Source: Kordia sp. SMS9 | GTDB lineage: Bacteria; Bacteroidota; Bacteroidia; Flavobacteriales; Flavobacteriaceae | DNA: 64,000 nucleotides | Reading direction: 5' to 3' | NCBI RefSeq assembly: GCF_003352465.1 | Contig: NZ_CP031153.1 | Span: 2,904,987 to 2,968,986, forward strand | In this document: positions 53,118 to 61,886 of the stretch, one piece after another | Numbering within the stretch: the stretch's first letter is position 1 | Layout: each line of letters opens with the position of its first letter | Made by a program: the position numbers and the translations under genes | Notes under the pieces: model-generated | Told to the model about the DNA's origin: nothing | Databases searched by the model: none | The model's input: only the letters and a program-made list of their open reading frames with translations

Positions 53118-53670
53118 TGGTTAGGTTATTTGATGTCCTTATTTTTAGGATAAGTTGACATGTTTTTATTCAACTCACTACGCAATTACAGAATATAATT
53201 GAAGCGCGGAATGTATTTTTTAGTTTTACTTGGTGCTTGTATTCATTTCCACCATTTATCATAATTGTGAGGCGTCAACACACGTTCCAAATGACAATTT
53301 TGGTAATTTTAGTTTTAGGAGAGAGTAAGGGAATTTTCTTTTTGCCGCATCAATTATTGTAAGTAATTATAATTGATTTTTTAAATTACAAAAAATATGC
53401 TAAAAATCAAACAGTTACGTGTGATTTCACTGTCAAGAACTTAAAATTAAATATAGGTTTGAATTAGTTTCTTGAAAAGTGTTCTTTAAATGATGATAGT
53501 AAAGCGAATTCCATCAGATAAATTTGTAGAAATAAAAGATTGTAAATCAATAAATTTAATGGTGACAATGCGAAATTGTTCTATGTTTTGTATTCTATTT
53601 TCGACGCTCTTAATTCTTGTAGTTGCAAGAGCTCATCAAATCATTTAGATTACATTATTTTGAGCAAAAA
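53118..53670. other. Intergenic, no gene recognised
   Basis: About 550 AT-rich bases between two minus-strand lipoprotein genes. A weak inverted repeat (CAATTAT and ATAATTG near 53350-53375) is the only local structure seen; a plus-strand open frame at 53576-53761 has no family features. Confidence 0.5.
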
Positions 53671-53697
53671 AAACACTGAAAAAAGATTCCAGTGTTT
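53671..53697 (-). terminator. Terminator after the lipoprotein at 53720
   Basis: AAACACTG (53671-53678) and CAGTGTTT (53690-53697), with an A-run to the left that gives the T-run on the minus strand. Confidence 0.75.
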
Positions 53698-53719
53698 CAC
53701 AAAGTATGTTTTAATTTTA

Positions 53720-54406
53720 TTATTTCTGTTTACAATGACAGCTCTGTTTTGTGGACCATGAACCTTTTACACAACAAGCATAATATCCTGTTCCGCAAGA
53801 CACTGAACAACTTCCATAGTTACCATTGGTAAGACTGCAAGAAGTAGAGCCTTCACCGCCATGATCACATTTTCCTTTGCCATCAGTATCTACAATTTCA
53901 GGAACTTGTCTTTGAAGTGTTGGACTGTAATAATCAATATCTTCGTAATTTTTATTTTCTTTAGGAGTCCAGAAATACGATAAACTCTTTGCTGTTAAAT
54001 TGACTTTAATATTGTTTTTAGAAATAGCGTTAACATCAGTTATCAATTGATTTGACACATTTCCTTTCACACCAATAAAAACACTATTATTGATAAGAAT
54101 TCCATCGTTTAAATAAGCGATTTCATTAATTTTTTCATTGAATTGGAATGCTTCATTTGTTTGCACATGAAAAATATGTTTTTGATGTAATGTCTCTGTA
54201 TACAATAAAATTTCATGGTTGTGTGTACTTACATTTTTAAAATTCCCCTTTAAAAATATAGGGTTTTGATAAAATGCTGTTTTGGTAAATGTAGAATTTG
54301 CGATTTGTTCAGCAGGAATTGCATCTTCACTATTTTCATCAGTATTACATGAAAATGTAAAAAGTACTAAGAATAGTACGATTGGTAGTTTTTGTAGTGT
54401 ATTCAT
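53720..54406 (-). CDS. Lipoprotein with Cys-rich C-terminal domain
   Basis: 228-residue lipoprotein (MNTLQKLPIVLFLVLFTFSC). Residues about 35-165 are a beta-rich domain (HNHEILLYTETLHQKHIFHVQ), followed by a 50-residue Gly/Ser/Cys-rich tail with nine cysteines, including SCSVSCGTGYYACCVKGS and a final CHCKQK. The tail resembles the small disulfide-rich modules seen at the ends of some flavobacterial secreted proteins. Separate transcript with its own terminator. Confidence 0.68.
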   Translation of the reverse strand: MNTLQKLPIVLFLVLFTFSCNTDENSEDAIPAEQIANSTFTKTAFYQNPIFLKGNFKNVSTHNHEILLYTETLHQKHIFHVQTNEAFQFNEKINEIAYLNDGILINNSVFIGVKGNVSNQLITDVNAISKNNIKVNLTAKSLSYFWTPKENKNYEDIDYYSPTLQRQVPEIVDTDGKGKCDHGGEGSTSCSLTNGNYGSCSVSCGTGYYACCVKGSWSTKQSCHCKQK

Positions 54407-54644
54407 AAGTTGTAGTTCCTCTAAATAAAAGATAAAATTGGAAAATTAACAATACCAATACGATTAATCTTTTATGAATTAGATTATTTTCTTACAAATT
54501 TATGAATTTTACAAATACTGGCAAAGTCAAAAAAGAGTGATTTACCATAAAAAGAATACGGTTGTGCCTTATTTTCTACACTTTAAATGTTTTTTGACAT
54601 GTAATTTCAACATCATTAAAAATTGAACACAACTCAATGGAAGT

Positions 54645-55199
54645 TTATCCTTTGTATCCAAAGCTTTTTTCGGGTATTTTCCCAACAACACCTTCAAAGA
54701 ATTTGTAGATATACGCAAAATCTGCTTTTATGTCGTCCGTTGGATAGAATAATTTATCAATTTTCACTTCCTTTTTGCCAAAATCAAATGCTACTAATGT
54801 AATCGGAACTTTAGCTTCTTTGGCAATATAATAAAAGCCAGTGCGCAATTCATTGACCAATTTACGCGTTCCTTCAGGTGCCAAGGTCAATCGAAATTCT
54901 TCTTTTCCTTTGAACACAGCAGCAATGGCTTGCACTTTGTTTTGCCCTGGAGTTCTGTCAATTGGTGCGCCACCTGTCCAACGAAAATACCAGCCAAATG
55001 GAAAGCGAAACAATTCTTTTTTCCCCACATAATTTATTTTAGTTTTTGTGATGCTTCTAATCATCAATCCAATGTAGAAATCGTGCCAACTTGTATGTGG
55101 AACTACGGCTACAATACATTTTTTCACTTCCTGAGAAAATGAACCTTTTATTTTCCAACCTAAAAGTTTGAAGTAAATAAATTTGTAAATGGCACGCAT
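54645..55199 (-). CDS. 1-acyl-glycerol-3-phosphate acyltransferase-like protein
   Basis: 184-residue PlsC-family membrane enzyme, started at ATG 55197-55199 (MRAIYKFIYFKLLGWKIKG). HxxxxD motif in VVPHTSWHDFYIGL, FPFGWYFRWTGGAPIDR and LAPEGTRK (the EGTR block) are intact. The family esterifies lysophosphatidate or lyso-lipids; the precise acceptor is uncertain. Short for PlsC, but all active-site blocks are present. Confidence 0.85.
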   Translation of the reverse strand: MRAIYKFIYFKLLGWKIKGSFSQEVKKCIVAVVPHTSWHDFYIGLMIRSITKTKINYVGKKELFRFPFGWYFRWTGGAPIDRTPGQNKVQAIAAVFKGKEEFRLTLAPEGTRKLVNELRTGFYYIAKEAKVPITLVAFDFGKKEVKIDKLFYPTDDIKADFAYIYKFFEGVVGKIPEKSFGYKG

Positions 55200-55656
55200 A
55201 ATAGTTGGGGAATTTTTAAAATTAATTTGGCATTTCAATGGTTTTGTAAAGGTAGTGAAGTTTCAAGGATTGAACTATATAATTATTTTTTAATACGAAC
55301 GTAAAGTTTATAATTCTGATACATTTATGATAACATTAACACGATTGTTCCATACGGAACTAAACAACTCGTTTACGCATTCAAAAGGTGTGTTTGCGTA
55401 TTTGAGGTTAGTTTCCCAATATTGACTTGATTGTCTATGATTCGTCATTGCAAACGAAGCGACGTAATTTAACGTTATGGGAATTAGGTTTTGGGAATTA
55501 GGAATTAGTCGTGTTTCAAAGAACATTATATTTCCAAAAGAAACAGATTGCCACAAGTTTCTACAAAACTTTCGAAAAGACGTTTCAAAAAAAGTCTACT
55601 AATCTAGCAACAAAGTCATCTAAAAGTTCTGCGTACGCAAGAACGCATCTAAAAAG
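55200..55656. other. Intergenic, no gene recognised
   Basis: About 460 bases between the acyltransferase and the KDO-linked operon. AT-rich; it includes the palindrome TGCGTACGCA (about 55630) but no supported gene. A minus-strand open frame at 55308-55556 has no family features. Confidence 0.5.
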
Positions 55657-55680
55657 GTAGCTGAGCAAAGTCGAAGCTAC
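55657..55680 (-). terminator. Hairpin at the stop of the Fe-dehydrogenase gene
   Basis: GTAGCT (55657-55662) and AGCTAC (55675-55680) surround TCGACTTTGCTC (minus strand), a word of the GAGCGCAGTCGA intergenic family. On the minus strand a CTTTTT follows, so it may also be a terminator. The stop TAG of the Fe-dehydrogenase lies inside it. Confidence 0.6.
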
Positions 55681-56759
55681 ATTTTCTTATACATATGCTT
55701 CAACTTCTCACGGGTAATGATTTCCTGCCAGTTTTTACCCAAAGCATTTTCCCAAAGTGGCACCAACATCAAAGCAATGTCAATCATTTTGTCGAAATCT
55801 TTGTCAGTCAAATCTTTGCAAACATCTTTTGGAATGTCAATATCATGCTTCACAACCATTTTTTTGAATTCTGAAACACCTTGCGGATAAAATTCCTCCA
55901 AGTGATTGAATACAATACAGTTTCCAATTCCATGTTTGGTTCCTAGCAAATAGGAAAGTCCGTAACTCATGGCGTGTGCGACACCAACTTGCGAATAGGC
56001 AATACTCATACCGCCGTGCCAAGAAGCCATCATGAGTTTGTCTTCAGAATCTTCATCACGCACGTTTTTCTCTAAGAATACATTGCGACATAATTCGAGT
56101 GCTTTTTCGCCATAACTCTGACTAAAGGCATTCAAATACGTTCCTGTGAGCGATTCTATACAGTGAATATAACAATCCATTCCCGTGTAAAACCACTGAT
56201 TTTGCGGCACACCACGCGTCAATTCCGGATCTAACACTACTTGATCAAATGGCGTATAATCCGAGTTGATTCCTAGTTTCTTTTCAGGTCCAGTTAAAAC
56301 GGTAGTACGTGAAACTTCCGCGCCAGTTCCAGAGATTGTTGGAATTCCCACATGATATACAGCTTCACTACTCACCAAATCCCAACCTTGATAATCGGCG
56401 GCACTTCCTTCATTTGCCAACATAATTGCTACCGCTTTTGCCATATCAAGCAAGGTTCCACCACCAATTCCAATAATTCCTGATGGATTTTCGGTAAAAC
56501 GCGATTTCAGTTCGCTGACCAACGCATCCACTTGTGAGGTTTTCGGTTCTTCATTCGCAGAAACAAAAATAATCTGATCTAAAAAACGAAGCGGAATGCG
56601 ATCAATCAACCACGGATTGTGCTCGAAAACATCATCTACCAAAAAGATAAACGGCGCCTTCGTATTGATTCGTTTTGGCGTTAGAATTTCCTGTATCTGG
56701 TTAAAACTTCCTCTTCCGAAGATTACTCTGGGAACCATTGGAAAGTTTTTGTACTGCAT
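55677..56759 (-). CDS. kdnB: KdnB-like iron-containing dehydrogenase (KDO 8-oxidase)
   Basis: 360-residue Fe-ADH family protein. NAD-binding GIGGGTLLDMAKAVAIML and the family strings PTISGTGAEVSRTTVLTGPEKKLGINSDY and DPELTRGVPQNQWFYTGMDCYIHCIESLTGTYLNAFSQSYGEKALELC match my recollection of Shewanella KdnB, which oxidises C8 of KDO before amination. Metal-binding histidines lie in GVAHAMSYGL and LGTKHGIGN. Same strand as kdsB. The partner aminotransferase KdnA is not in the window, so the pathway cannot be confirmed here. Confidence 0.82.
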   Translation of the reverse strand: MQYKNFPMVPRVIFGRGSFNQIQEILTPKRINTKAPFIFLVDDVFEHNPWLIDRIPLRFLDQIIFVSANEEPKTSQVDALVSELKSRFTENPSGIIGIGGGTLLDMAKAVAIMLANEGSAADYQGWDLVSSEAVYHVGIPTISGTGAEVSRTTVLTGPEKKLGINSDYTPFDQVVLDPELTRGVPQNQWFYTGMDCYIHCIESLTGTYLNAFSQSYGEKALELCRNVFLEKNVRDEDSEDKLMMASWHGGMSIAYSQVGVAHAMSYGLSYLLGTKHGIGNCIVFNHLEEFYPQGVSEFKKMVVKHDIDIPKDVCKDLTDKDFDKMIDIALMLVPLWENALGKNWQEIITREKLKHMYKKM

Positions 56760-56796
56760 AATTAGTTAGTTTAATGTTGTAAATATAAATAGTCTG

Positions 56797-57429
56797 TTAA
56801 CTTATTTCGTGATTTAATAAATTTTCTTGAAATTTTTCGGTAAACTGCCCCACATGATAGCCATCCATCAAGGCGTGATTTACAGAAACTGAAACCGTCA
56901 TCATTTTTTTAGCACCAACTGTTTCCATCTTACCAAAAGCAATTCTTGGAACAGATTCTTTTTTTCCATGAAAAGGCTCTTTATGACCTGAAAAGTTTAC
57001 CCAAGGCAAAGCCGATACAAAAACACAATCTTCCGTATTTTTAGGCGGAAAAAGTGCCTCTGAATTGTAAATTCGGTTTTTTTCTTGTGCTACATTGTGT
57101 TTGAACGTTTCAAAATTCGCATCATAATTAATAAAAGAAAAACCGAACACGTTATTTTCTCTTAAAATCGTTGCTGATGCGTGAATAGCCTCGTGTACCA
57201 CAATTTCATCTTCGTTTTCTATGCGATAGCGAAACGCTTCTATTGCATTCACAGCTTTCATGCAATCGTGCAAATACACAGTAAAAAAACTATTTCCAGA
57301 TGTTTTGGCAAATGCATACGCTTTCGTTACATCCACCGGTGTTGCTACGGCAAAAAACGGATCTTGAAAAGTGTTGAAAAACGCAAAATGTTCCTTGCGA
57401 TTCCATGTGTGTACATCGAGCTTTCTCAT
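56797..57429 (-). CDS. CatA-like O-acetyltransferase
   Basis: 210-residue protein of the chloramphenicol acetyltransferase type A fold, using acetyl-CoA. The catalytic HxxxDG motif is present (VNHALMDGYHVGQF), and the N-terminal HTWNRKEHFAFFNTFQDPFFAV is characteristic. Chromosomal relatives usually acetylate sugars or unknown alcohols, and drug resistance should not be assumed. It begins at the stop of the HAD gene (57429/57430), so it is translated from the same transcript. Confidence 0.85.
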   Translation of the reverse strand: MRKLDVHTWNRKEHFAFFNTFQDPFFAVATPVDVTKAYAFAKTSGNSFFTVYLHDCMKAVNAIEAFRYRIENEDEIVVHEAIHASATILRENNVFGFSFINYDANFETFKHNVAQEKNRIYNSEALFPPKNTEDCVFVSALPWVNFSGHKEPFHGKKESVPRIAFGKMETVGAKKMMTVSVSVNHALMDGYHVGQFTEKFQENLLNHEIS

Positions 57430-58122
57430 TTACAAATGGTTTAACACTTCTCTGATGTTTTTGACGACATCATATTGTTCCGATTCTTCATGTGGCGCTA
57501 CTTGTTCATGTTGCCATGTCGTGTGAAATGGCACATGAATCGCCTTTGCTCCAATATTGATAATTGGCAAAACGTCTGATCGTAACGAGTTTCCAATCAT
57601 TAAAAATTCGTTCACATCAATTTCGAGATGCTCTAATAAATCGCTGTAATTTTTCTCTTTTTTATCACTCATCACTTCCACATGATGAAAATATTTGGTC
57701 AAGCCCGATTTTTCTAATTTGCGTTCTTGATCGAGTAAATCGCCTTTTGTTAAGACTAATAATCGGTATTTTTTGTGTAAATGTTCAAGAGTTTCTAGAA
57801 TGCCATCGAGCAATTCTACAGGCATGTCGATCATTTGCTTACCGATTTCTAAAATTTCAGTAATGACTTTGTTGGAGATTTTTCCATTGGAAAGTTCCAT
57901 TGCACTTTCCACCATTGATAACACAAAACCTTTAATTCCGTAGCCGTAAATTGGAAGGTTTTTCATTTCCATCTTAAACAATTCTTGATCAATTTTATTC
58001 TCTGTTTCGTATGCAGACAGCAATTTGGCAAACTTATGTTCTGCATCTCTGAAATAGGTTTCGTTCACCCAAAGCGTATCATCGGCGTCAAACGCGATGA
58101 CTTTTATAGCATCATACTTCAT
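57430..58122 (-). CDS. HAD-superfamily phosphatase
   Basis: 230-residue hydrolase when started at ATG 58120-58122 ([18 protein letters not shown]), where the start overlaps the kdsB stop as ATGA. Motif I FDADDTLW with the nucleophilic Asp; motif II in LLVLTKGD; motif [30 protein letters not shown]. It may act as a KDO-8-phosphate phosphatase or other sugar phosphatase given its neighbours, but it lacks the size of typical KdsC (about 170-190 residues), so this is inference. Confidence 0.85.
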   Translation of the reverse strand: MKYDAIKVIAFDADDTLWVNETYFRDAEHKFAKLLSAYETENKIDQELFKMEMKNLPIYGYGIKGFVLSMVESAMELSNGKISNKVITEILEIGKQMIDMPVELLDGILETLEHLHKKYRLLVLTKGDLLDQERKLEKSGLTKYFHHVEVMSDKKEKNYSDLLEHLEIDVNEFLMIGNSLRSDVLPIINIGAKAIHVPFHTTWQHEQVAPHEESEQYDVVKNIREVLNHL

Positions 58123-58850
58123 GAGTTCCATACTTTTTTGGCGCGTTCTAAATCTTCTGGCGTATCAATTTCAACACCTTCTACAGTGGTCGTCACCATT
58201 TTTATTTTCTTCCCAAATTCTAAATAGCGAATACACTCAATTTTTTCAGTGGCTTCAAGCATTTGCATAGGTAATTTGGCAAAATCTAACAAGGCTTGCT
58301 TGCGAAATGCATAAATTCCTTTGTGTTTGTAATATTTGGCACCTGCATTTTTATCTCTTGGAAATGGAATTGGCGATCGTGAAAAATAGAGTGCAAAACT
58401 GCGCTGATCTACAATGACTTTTACCGTGTTAGGATTGCTAATTTCGTCCCAATCCGTAATTTCTACCATCAATGAAGCGAGATCAATTTCTTTTTGCGGA
58501 TCTTCATAAAAAACGTTGATTACCTTTTCTAAACTGGCTTTTTCCGTGAACGGTTCGTCACCTTGCACATTGATTACAATATCGGCTTCCACGTCTTCTA
58601 CGGCTTCTGCAATGCGATCGCTTCCAGATTCGTGTTCCTTTTGACTCATGATGACATTTCCGCCATTTTTGCTAATTTCTTCGCGAATCACATCGCTGTC
58701 CGTCACTACATAGACTTCTTCAAAAAGACCTGTAGCAACCGTAGCTTCGTACGTTCGGGTAATTACCGTTTTACCGTGTAAATCTTGCATGAGCTTCCCT
58801 GGAAATCGAGAAGCTGCATATCGTGCGGGAATCATTGCTATTATTTTCAA
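58119..58850 (-). CDS. kdsB: 3-deoxy-manno-octulosonate cytidylyltransferase
   Basis: 243-residue enzyme that activates KDO as CMP-KDO for lipid A core synthesis. Diagnostic [92 protein letters not shown]. Length is normal. The overlapping HAD gene downstream, the acetyltransferase and the KdnB-like dehydrogenase form its operon. Confidence 0.97.
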   Translation of the reverse strand: MKIIAMIPARYAASRFPGKLMQDLHGKTVITRTYEATVATGLFEEVYVVTDSDVIREEISKNGGNVIMSQKEHESGSDRIAEAVEDVEADIVINVQGDEPFTEKASLEKVINVFYEDPQKEIDLASLMVEITDWDEISNPNTVKVIVDQRSFALYFSRSPIPFPRDKNAGAKYYKHKGIYAFRKQALLDFAKLPMQMLEATEKIECIRYLEFGKKIKMVTTTVEGVEIDTPEDLERAKKVWNS

Positions 58851-59024
58851 AAGGAAGAATTTTAAGTATTCAAAAATACAATTATTTTGTGTGATGAAGA
58901 ATTGATAGCCTTATTTATTTGGTTTTGGCTTTTAGTCGCCATTGCAATAGTTTATAAGTGTAGCAGTTCAAATTACAAAAAACAGAAAAAACAAATTGAC
59001 AAATCCACAAACAACCACGAAAGA

Positions 59025-60353
59025 TTATGCAGTTTGAAAACTCAAGGTAAACGTTGTTAATCCGTTTTCAGATTTAAAGAAAATCGTGCCGTCATGCGCT
59101 TCTACAATACTTTTGGTTAAGGTCAATCCAATTCCCGAACCGTCTTTTCTTGTGGTAAAATAGGGAACAAAAATATTGTTTTTAATTTTTTGCGAAATGC
59201 CAATGCCGTTGTCAGAAACCGTCAAATGTACGCGATTGTTTTCTTGGCTTATGTTGACTGTAATTGTAGGTGTTGAAGCTTCTTTGAGTGCGTATAAACA
59301 GTTTGAAATCAAATTGATAACAACTTGTTCCAATTGTTGTTTGTCTGCCAAAAGTTGAATGTTTTCTTCACGTTGAAAATGCAGTTGAATGTTTTTTTCT
59401 TTAAATTCTTGCGAGAACAAATCCAGCGTTTGTTGTACCGTTTCGGTAAAATTAATTTCCTTTTTGTCAGGCAATGGCAATTCGGATAATTGACGATACG
59501 TATTTACAAAATTATTCAAGTGTAACGAACGCTTTTTGATGATTTTCAATCCTTGCGATAATTCTGACAATGTATCTTCATCAGGTTCATCTTGCAAAAG
59601 CGAATCTAAGTTTTCTGCCAAACTGCTAATTGGCGTAATCGTATTGATGATTTCATGCGACATGACGGTCATCAATTTGTACCAAGATTCCTTTTCTTTC
59701 TTATCAATTAACTGTTGAATGGTTTCCATCGTTACCATCAAATAATCGTAATCGCTCGTATGTGTCACGGAAGTTTTCAGGAAAAAAGATTCCAATTGCT
59801 CGTTTACGGTGAGCGAAATGGTATGTTTCACGCGTTTCCAAGGTTTTGCGTCAATAATGTTGACCAACGGTGTAATTTTTTCTTGTAATAATTTCCAATT
59901 GTAAAACTTCGGAATCTGAAAGAAATCGACAAATGCTTTGTTCAATTGAAAAACTTCAATTTCATCATTTTTATCCTTTCGGAGAATGAGAACGCCAATC
60001 GTTAAACTCTCAATAATATTGGTAAAAATTACCTGTTCAGAAGTGAATAATTGGCTTTGTGTTCGGTATTTTTCTTGAAGTTTGGCTGTTTTTGCATGTA
60101 AAATATTTTGTTGCTTTTCAACAGATATTTTATTGGAGAAGTCGTCGTTTAGCAAACAATCTACTGTTTTTTCGATGTCTAAAAAGAGCTTTTTTAAATA
60201 ATCAAAACACAAGAAGGTTTGAAAAATTAATAACAATGTAAACCCAAATCCGTTGATTACATATCCTTTTTGGAAAAAATAAAAAATCAACATGGCATTG
60301 ACTGCAATGAGCAAAATACGAATGGAGAGTTGTATGTAAATTTTTTTGCTCAT
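59025..60353 (-). CDS. Sensor histidine kinase (NtrB-type partner)
   Basis: 442-residue membrane kinase. Two membrane segments in the first about 60 residues with almost no periplasmic loop, a coiled region, a PAS-like domain (about residues 105-200), then the kinase core: H-box MTVMSHEIINTITPISSL, N-box EQVVINLISNCLYALKEA, G1 LTVSDNGIGI, G2 TTRKDGSGIGLTLTKSIVEAH. The short loop suggests it senses an intramembrane or cytoplasmic signal. Start overlaps the stop of the regulator gene by one base. Confidence 0.93.
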   Translation of the reverse strand: MSKKIYIQLSIRILLIAVNAMLIFYFFQKGYVINGFGFTLLLIFQTFLCFDYLKKLFLDIEKTVDCLLNDDFSNKISVEKQQNILHAKTAKLQEKYRTQSQLFTSEQVIFTNIIESLTIGVLILRKDKNDEIEVFQLNKAFVDFFQIPKFYNWKLLQEKITPLVNIIDAKPWKRVKHTISLTVNEQLESFFLKTSVTHTSDYDYLMVTMETIQQLIDKKEKESWYKLMTVMSHEIINTITPISSLAENLDSLLQDEPDEDTLSELSQGLKIIKKRSLHLNNFVNTYRQLSELPLPDKKEINFTETVQQTLDLFSQEFKEKNIQLHFQREENIQLLADKQQLEQVVINLISNCLYALKEASTPTITVNISQENNRVHLTVSDNGIGISQKIKNNIFVPYFTTRKDGSGIGLTLTKSIVEAHDGTIFFKSENGLTTFTLSFQTA

Positions 60354-61723
60354 TAGAGTTGGTGTTTTTCAAGTCGTCTGTACAAAGCAGCACGCGTTAA
60401 TCCTAAATCTTTCGCAGCTTTAGAAATATTTCCATGATGTTTGTCCAACGCTTGCTGAATCAGGATTTTTTCGGTTTCTTCTAAGTTTAACGTCGCTGGC
60501 ATTGCAGTATTCACTTTGCGTGAAGAAAAGTGCAAATCTTCCGCTTCAATACTTGTATTTTCGGTAATAATAACGGCGCGTTCTATAATATGTTCTAGTT
60601 CCCGAATGTTTCCAGGCCAACTGTAATTTTTTAATGCCGTAATAGCATTGTTTGAAATTGAAGTCAATTGTTTTCGGTATCGTTGATTCAACTTTTTCAG
60701 GAAATGATTCGCTAAGACTTCAATGTCTTCCGAGCGTTCGCGCAATGGTGGCAATTGCAATTCGATCGTGTTGATTCGGAATAGTAAATCTTGTCGGAAA
60801 GTTTGTTCGTTTACCATTTCATGAATAAGTGCGTTGGTGGCACAAATGATTCTCACGTCAATTGGGCGTTCATTTCCTTCTCCCAAACGTGTCACTTTTC
60901 TATTTTGAATTACCGTTAAAAGTTTCGATTGAAGGTGTAATGGCAGATTGCCAATTTCATCCAAAAAAATCGTTCCGCCAGCCGCCAATTCAAATCGTCC
61001 TAAGGTATCTTTTTGCGCATCGGTAAACGCACCTTTCGCATAGCCAAACAATTCACTTTCAAATAAATTTTCGTTCAATGCACCTAAATCGACATGAATA
61101 AACGGATGATTTTTACGATTGGATTGCAGATGAATTTCTTTGGCAAATACATATTTTCCTGTTCCGTTTTCACCTAAAATCAACACGTTTGCATCTGTTG
61201 GCGCCACTTTTTGCACCAAATTGATGGCTTTTTTCATCGCCACCGATTTCCCAATAATGTGTTCTGTTTGTTGGTGAAAATCTTTATCGAGTTGTTTCTG
61301 TACCGTTTCAAGCTGTGTTGTTTTTCGCTTGGAACGCGCCAATTCCACACCTGCATTTACAATACTATATAGCTTTTCGGTGTTCCAAGGTTTCAGAATA
61401 AAATCGGTGGCACCTTGCTTGATGGCTTCTACCGCTAAATTTACACTTCCAAAAGCGGTCATGAGAATTACAGTCGTTTCTGGACTGATTTCCTTGATTT
61501 GTTGCAACCAATACAAACCTTCTTTCCCGTCTTCAAAGCCAATGCGGTAATTCATATCTAACAATACCACATCAAAAGTTTGTGAAATGATGTAATTGCG
61601 AATCTTTTTAGGATTGTTCGTCGTAATGATTTCCGTAAAATACTTCTTCAAGCTAATGCGCGCCGAAAATAAAATATCGTCGTCATCGTCGACAATTAAT
61701 ATGGAAGCTTCTTTCTTTCTCAT
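60353..61723 (-). CDS. Sigma-54-dependent response regulator (NtrC family)
   Basis: 456-residue regulator. Receiver domain residues 5-120 (IVDDDDDILFSARISL, phosphorylated Asp in VVLLDMNYRIG, Lys in FILKPWN); AAA+ domain about 145-385 with Walker A GENGTGKYVFAKEI, the sigma-54-contact loop GAFTDA (GAFTGA in the classic sequence), Walker B GGTIFLDEIGNLP and an arginine finger region; C-terminal Fis-type HTH KHHGNISKAAKDLGLTRAALYRRLEKHQL. Divergent from the efflux genes it probably controls; cotranscribed with the histidine kinase. Confidence 0.96.
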   Translation of the reverse strand: MRKKEASILIVDDDDDILFSARISLKKYFTEIITTNNPKKIRNYIISQTFDVVLLDMNYRIGFEDGKEGLYWLQQIKEISPETTVILMTAFGSVNLAVEAIKQGATDFILKPWNTEKLYSIVNAGVELARSKRKTTQLETVQKQLDKDFHQQTEHIIGKSVAMKKAINLVQKVAPTDANVLILGENGTGKYVFAKEIHLQSNRKNHPFIHVDLGALNENLFESELFGYAKGAFTDAQKDTLGRFELAAGGTIFLDEIGNLPLHLQSKLLTVIQNRKVTRLGEGNERPIDVRIICATNALIHEMVNEQTFRQDLLFRINTIELQLPPLRERSEDIEVLANHFLKKLNQRYRKQLTSISNNAITALKNYSWPGNIRELEHIIERAVIITENTSIEAEDLHFSSRKVNTAMPATLNLEETEKILIQQALDKHHGNISKAAKDLGLTRAALYRRLEKHQL

Positions 61724-61741
61724 ACTACATAGTTAGTGAGA

Positions 61742-61779
61742 TGTTTGATAATGAACAAAAAAATGTTCGAAAATGAACA
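61742..61779. promoter_or_regulatory. Tandem 16-base inverted-repeat sites (enhancer candidates)
   Basis: TGTTTGATAATGAACA at 61742-61757 and TGTTCGAAAATGAACA at 61764-61779, each with TGTTY/GAACA inverted ends. Spacing is 22 bases. They are about 100-120 bases upstream of the predicted sigma-54 transcription start. Confidence 0.7.
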
Positions 61780-61842
61780 CTTCTAAAATCGACTTATTTT
61801 TTAAGTAATTGATATTTAGTCATTTGTGTGTTTATTTTTTCA

Positions 61843-61858
61843 TGGCACAACAATGGCA
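61843..61858 (+). promoter_or_regulatory. Sigma-54 promoter of the efflux operon
   Basis: TGGCAC-AACAA-TGGCA, aligned with the consensus TGGCACRNNNNTTGCW: GG of the -24 and GC of the -12 element are at the correct spacing; one position of the -12 element differs (T to G). Start would be near 61869, 18 bases before the ATG at 61887. Confidence 0.75.
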
Positions 61859-61886
61859 CTCTACTTATCAAACAAAATTAAAAGCG

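Noticed and set aside
53576..53761. Plus-strand open frame of 61 codons with a hydrophobic end
   Set aside because: Overlaps the terminator and the end of the lipoprotein gene at 53720; no family features.
55308..55556. Minus-strand open frame of 82 codons
   Set aside because: No recognisable motif or signal, and sequence composition is that of intergenic DNA; may be a remnant.
56797..57429. Chloramphenicol resistance function for the CatA-like gene
   Set aside because: Only the fold and HxxxDG motif are shared; the operon context points to sugar metabolism, and no evidence for drug resistance exists.
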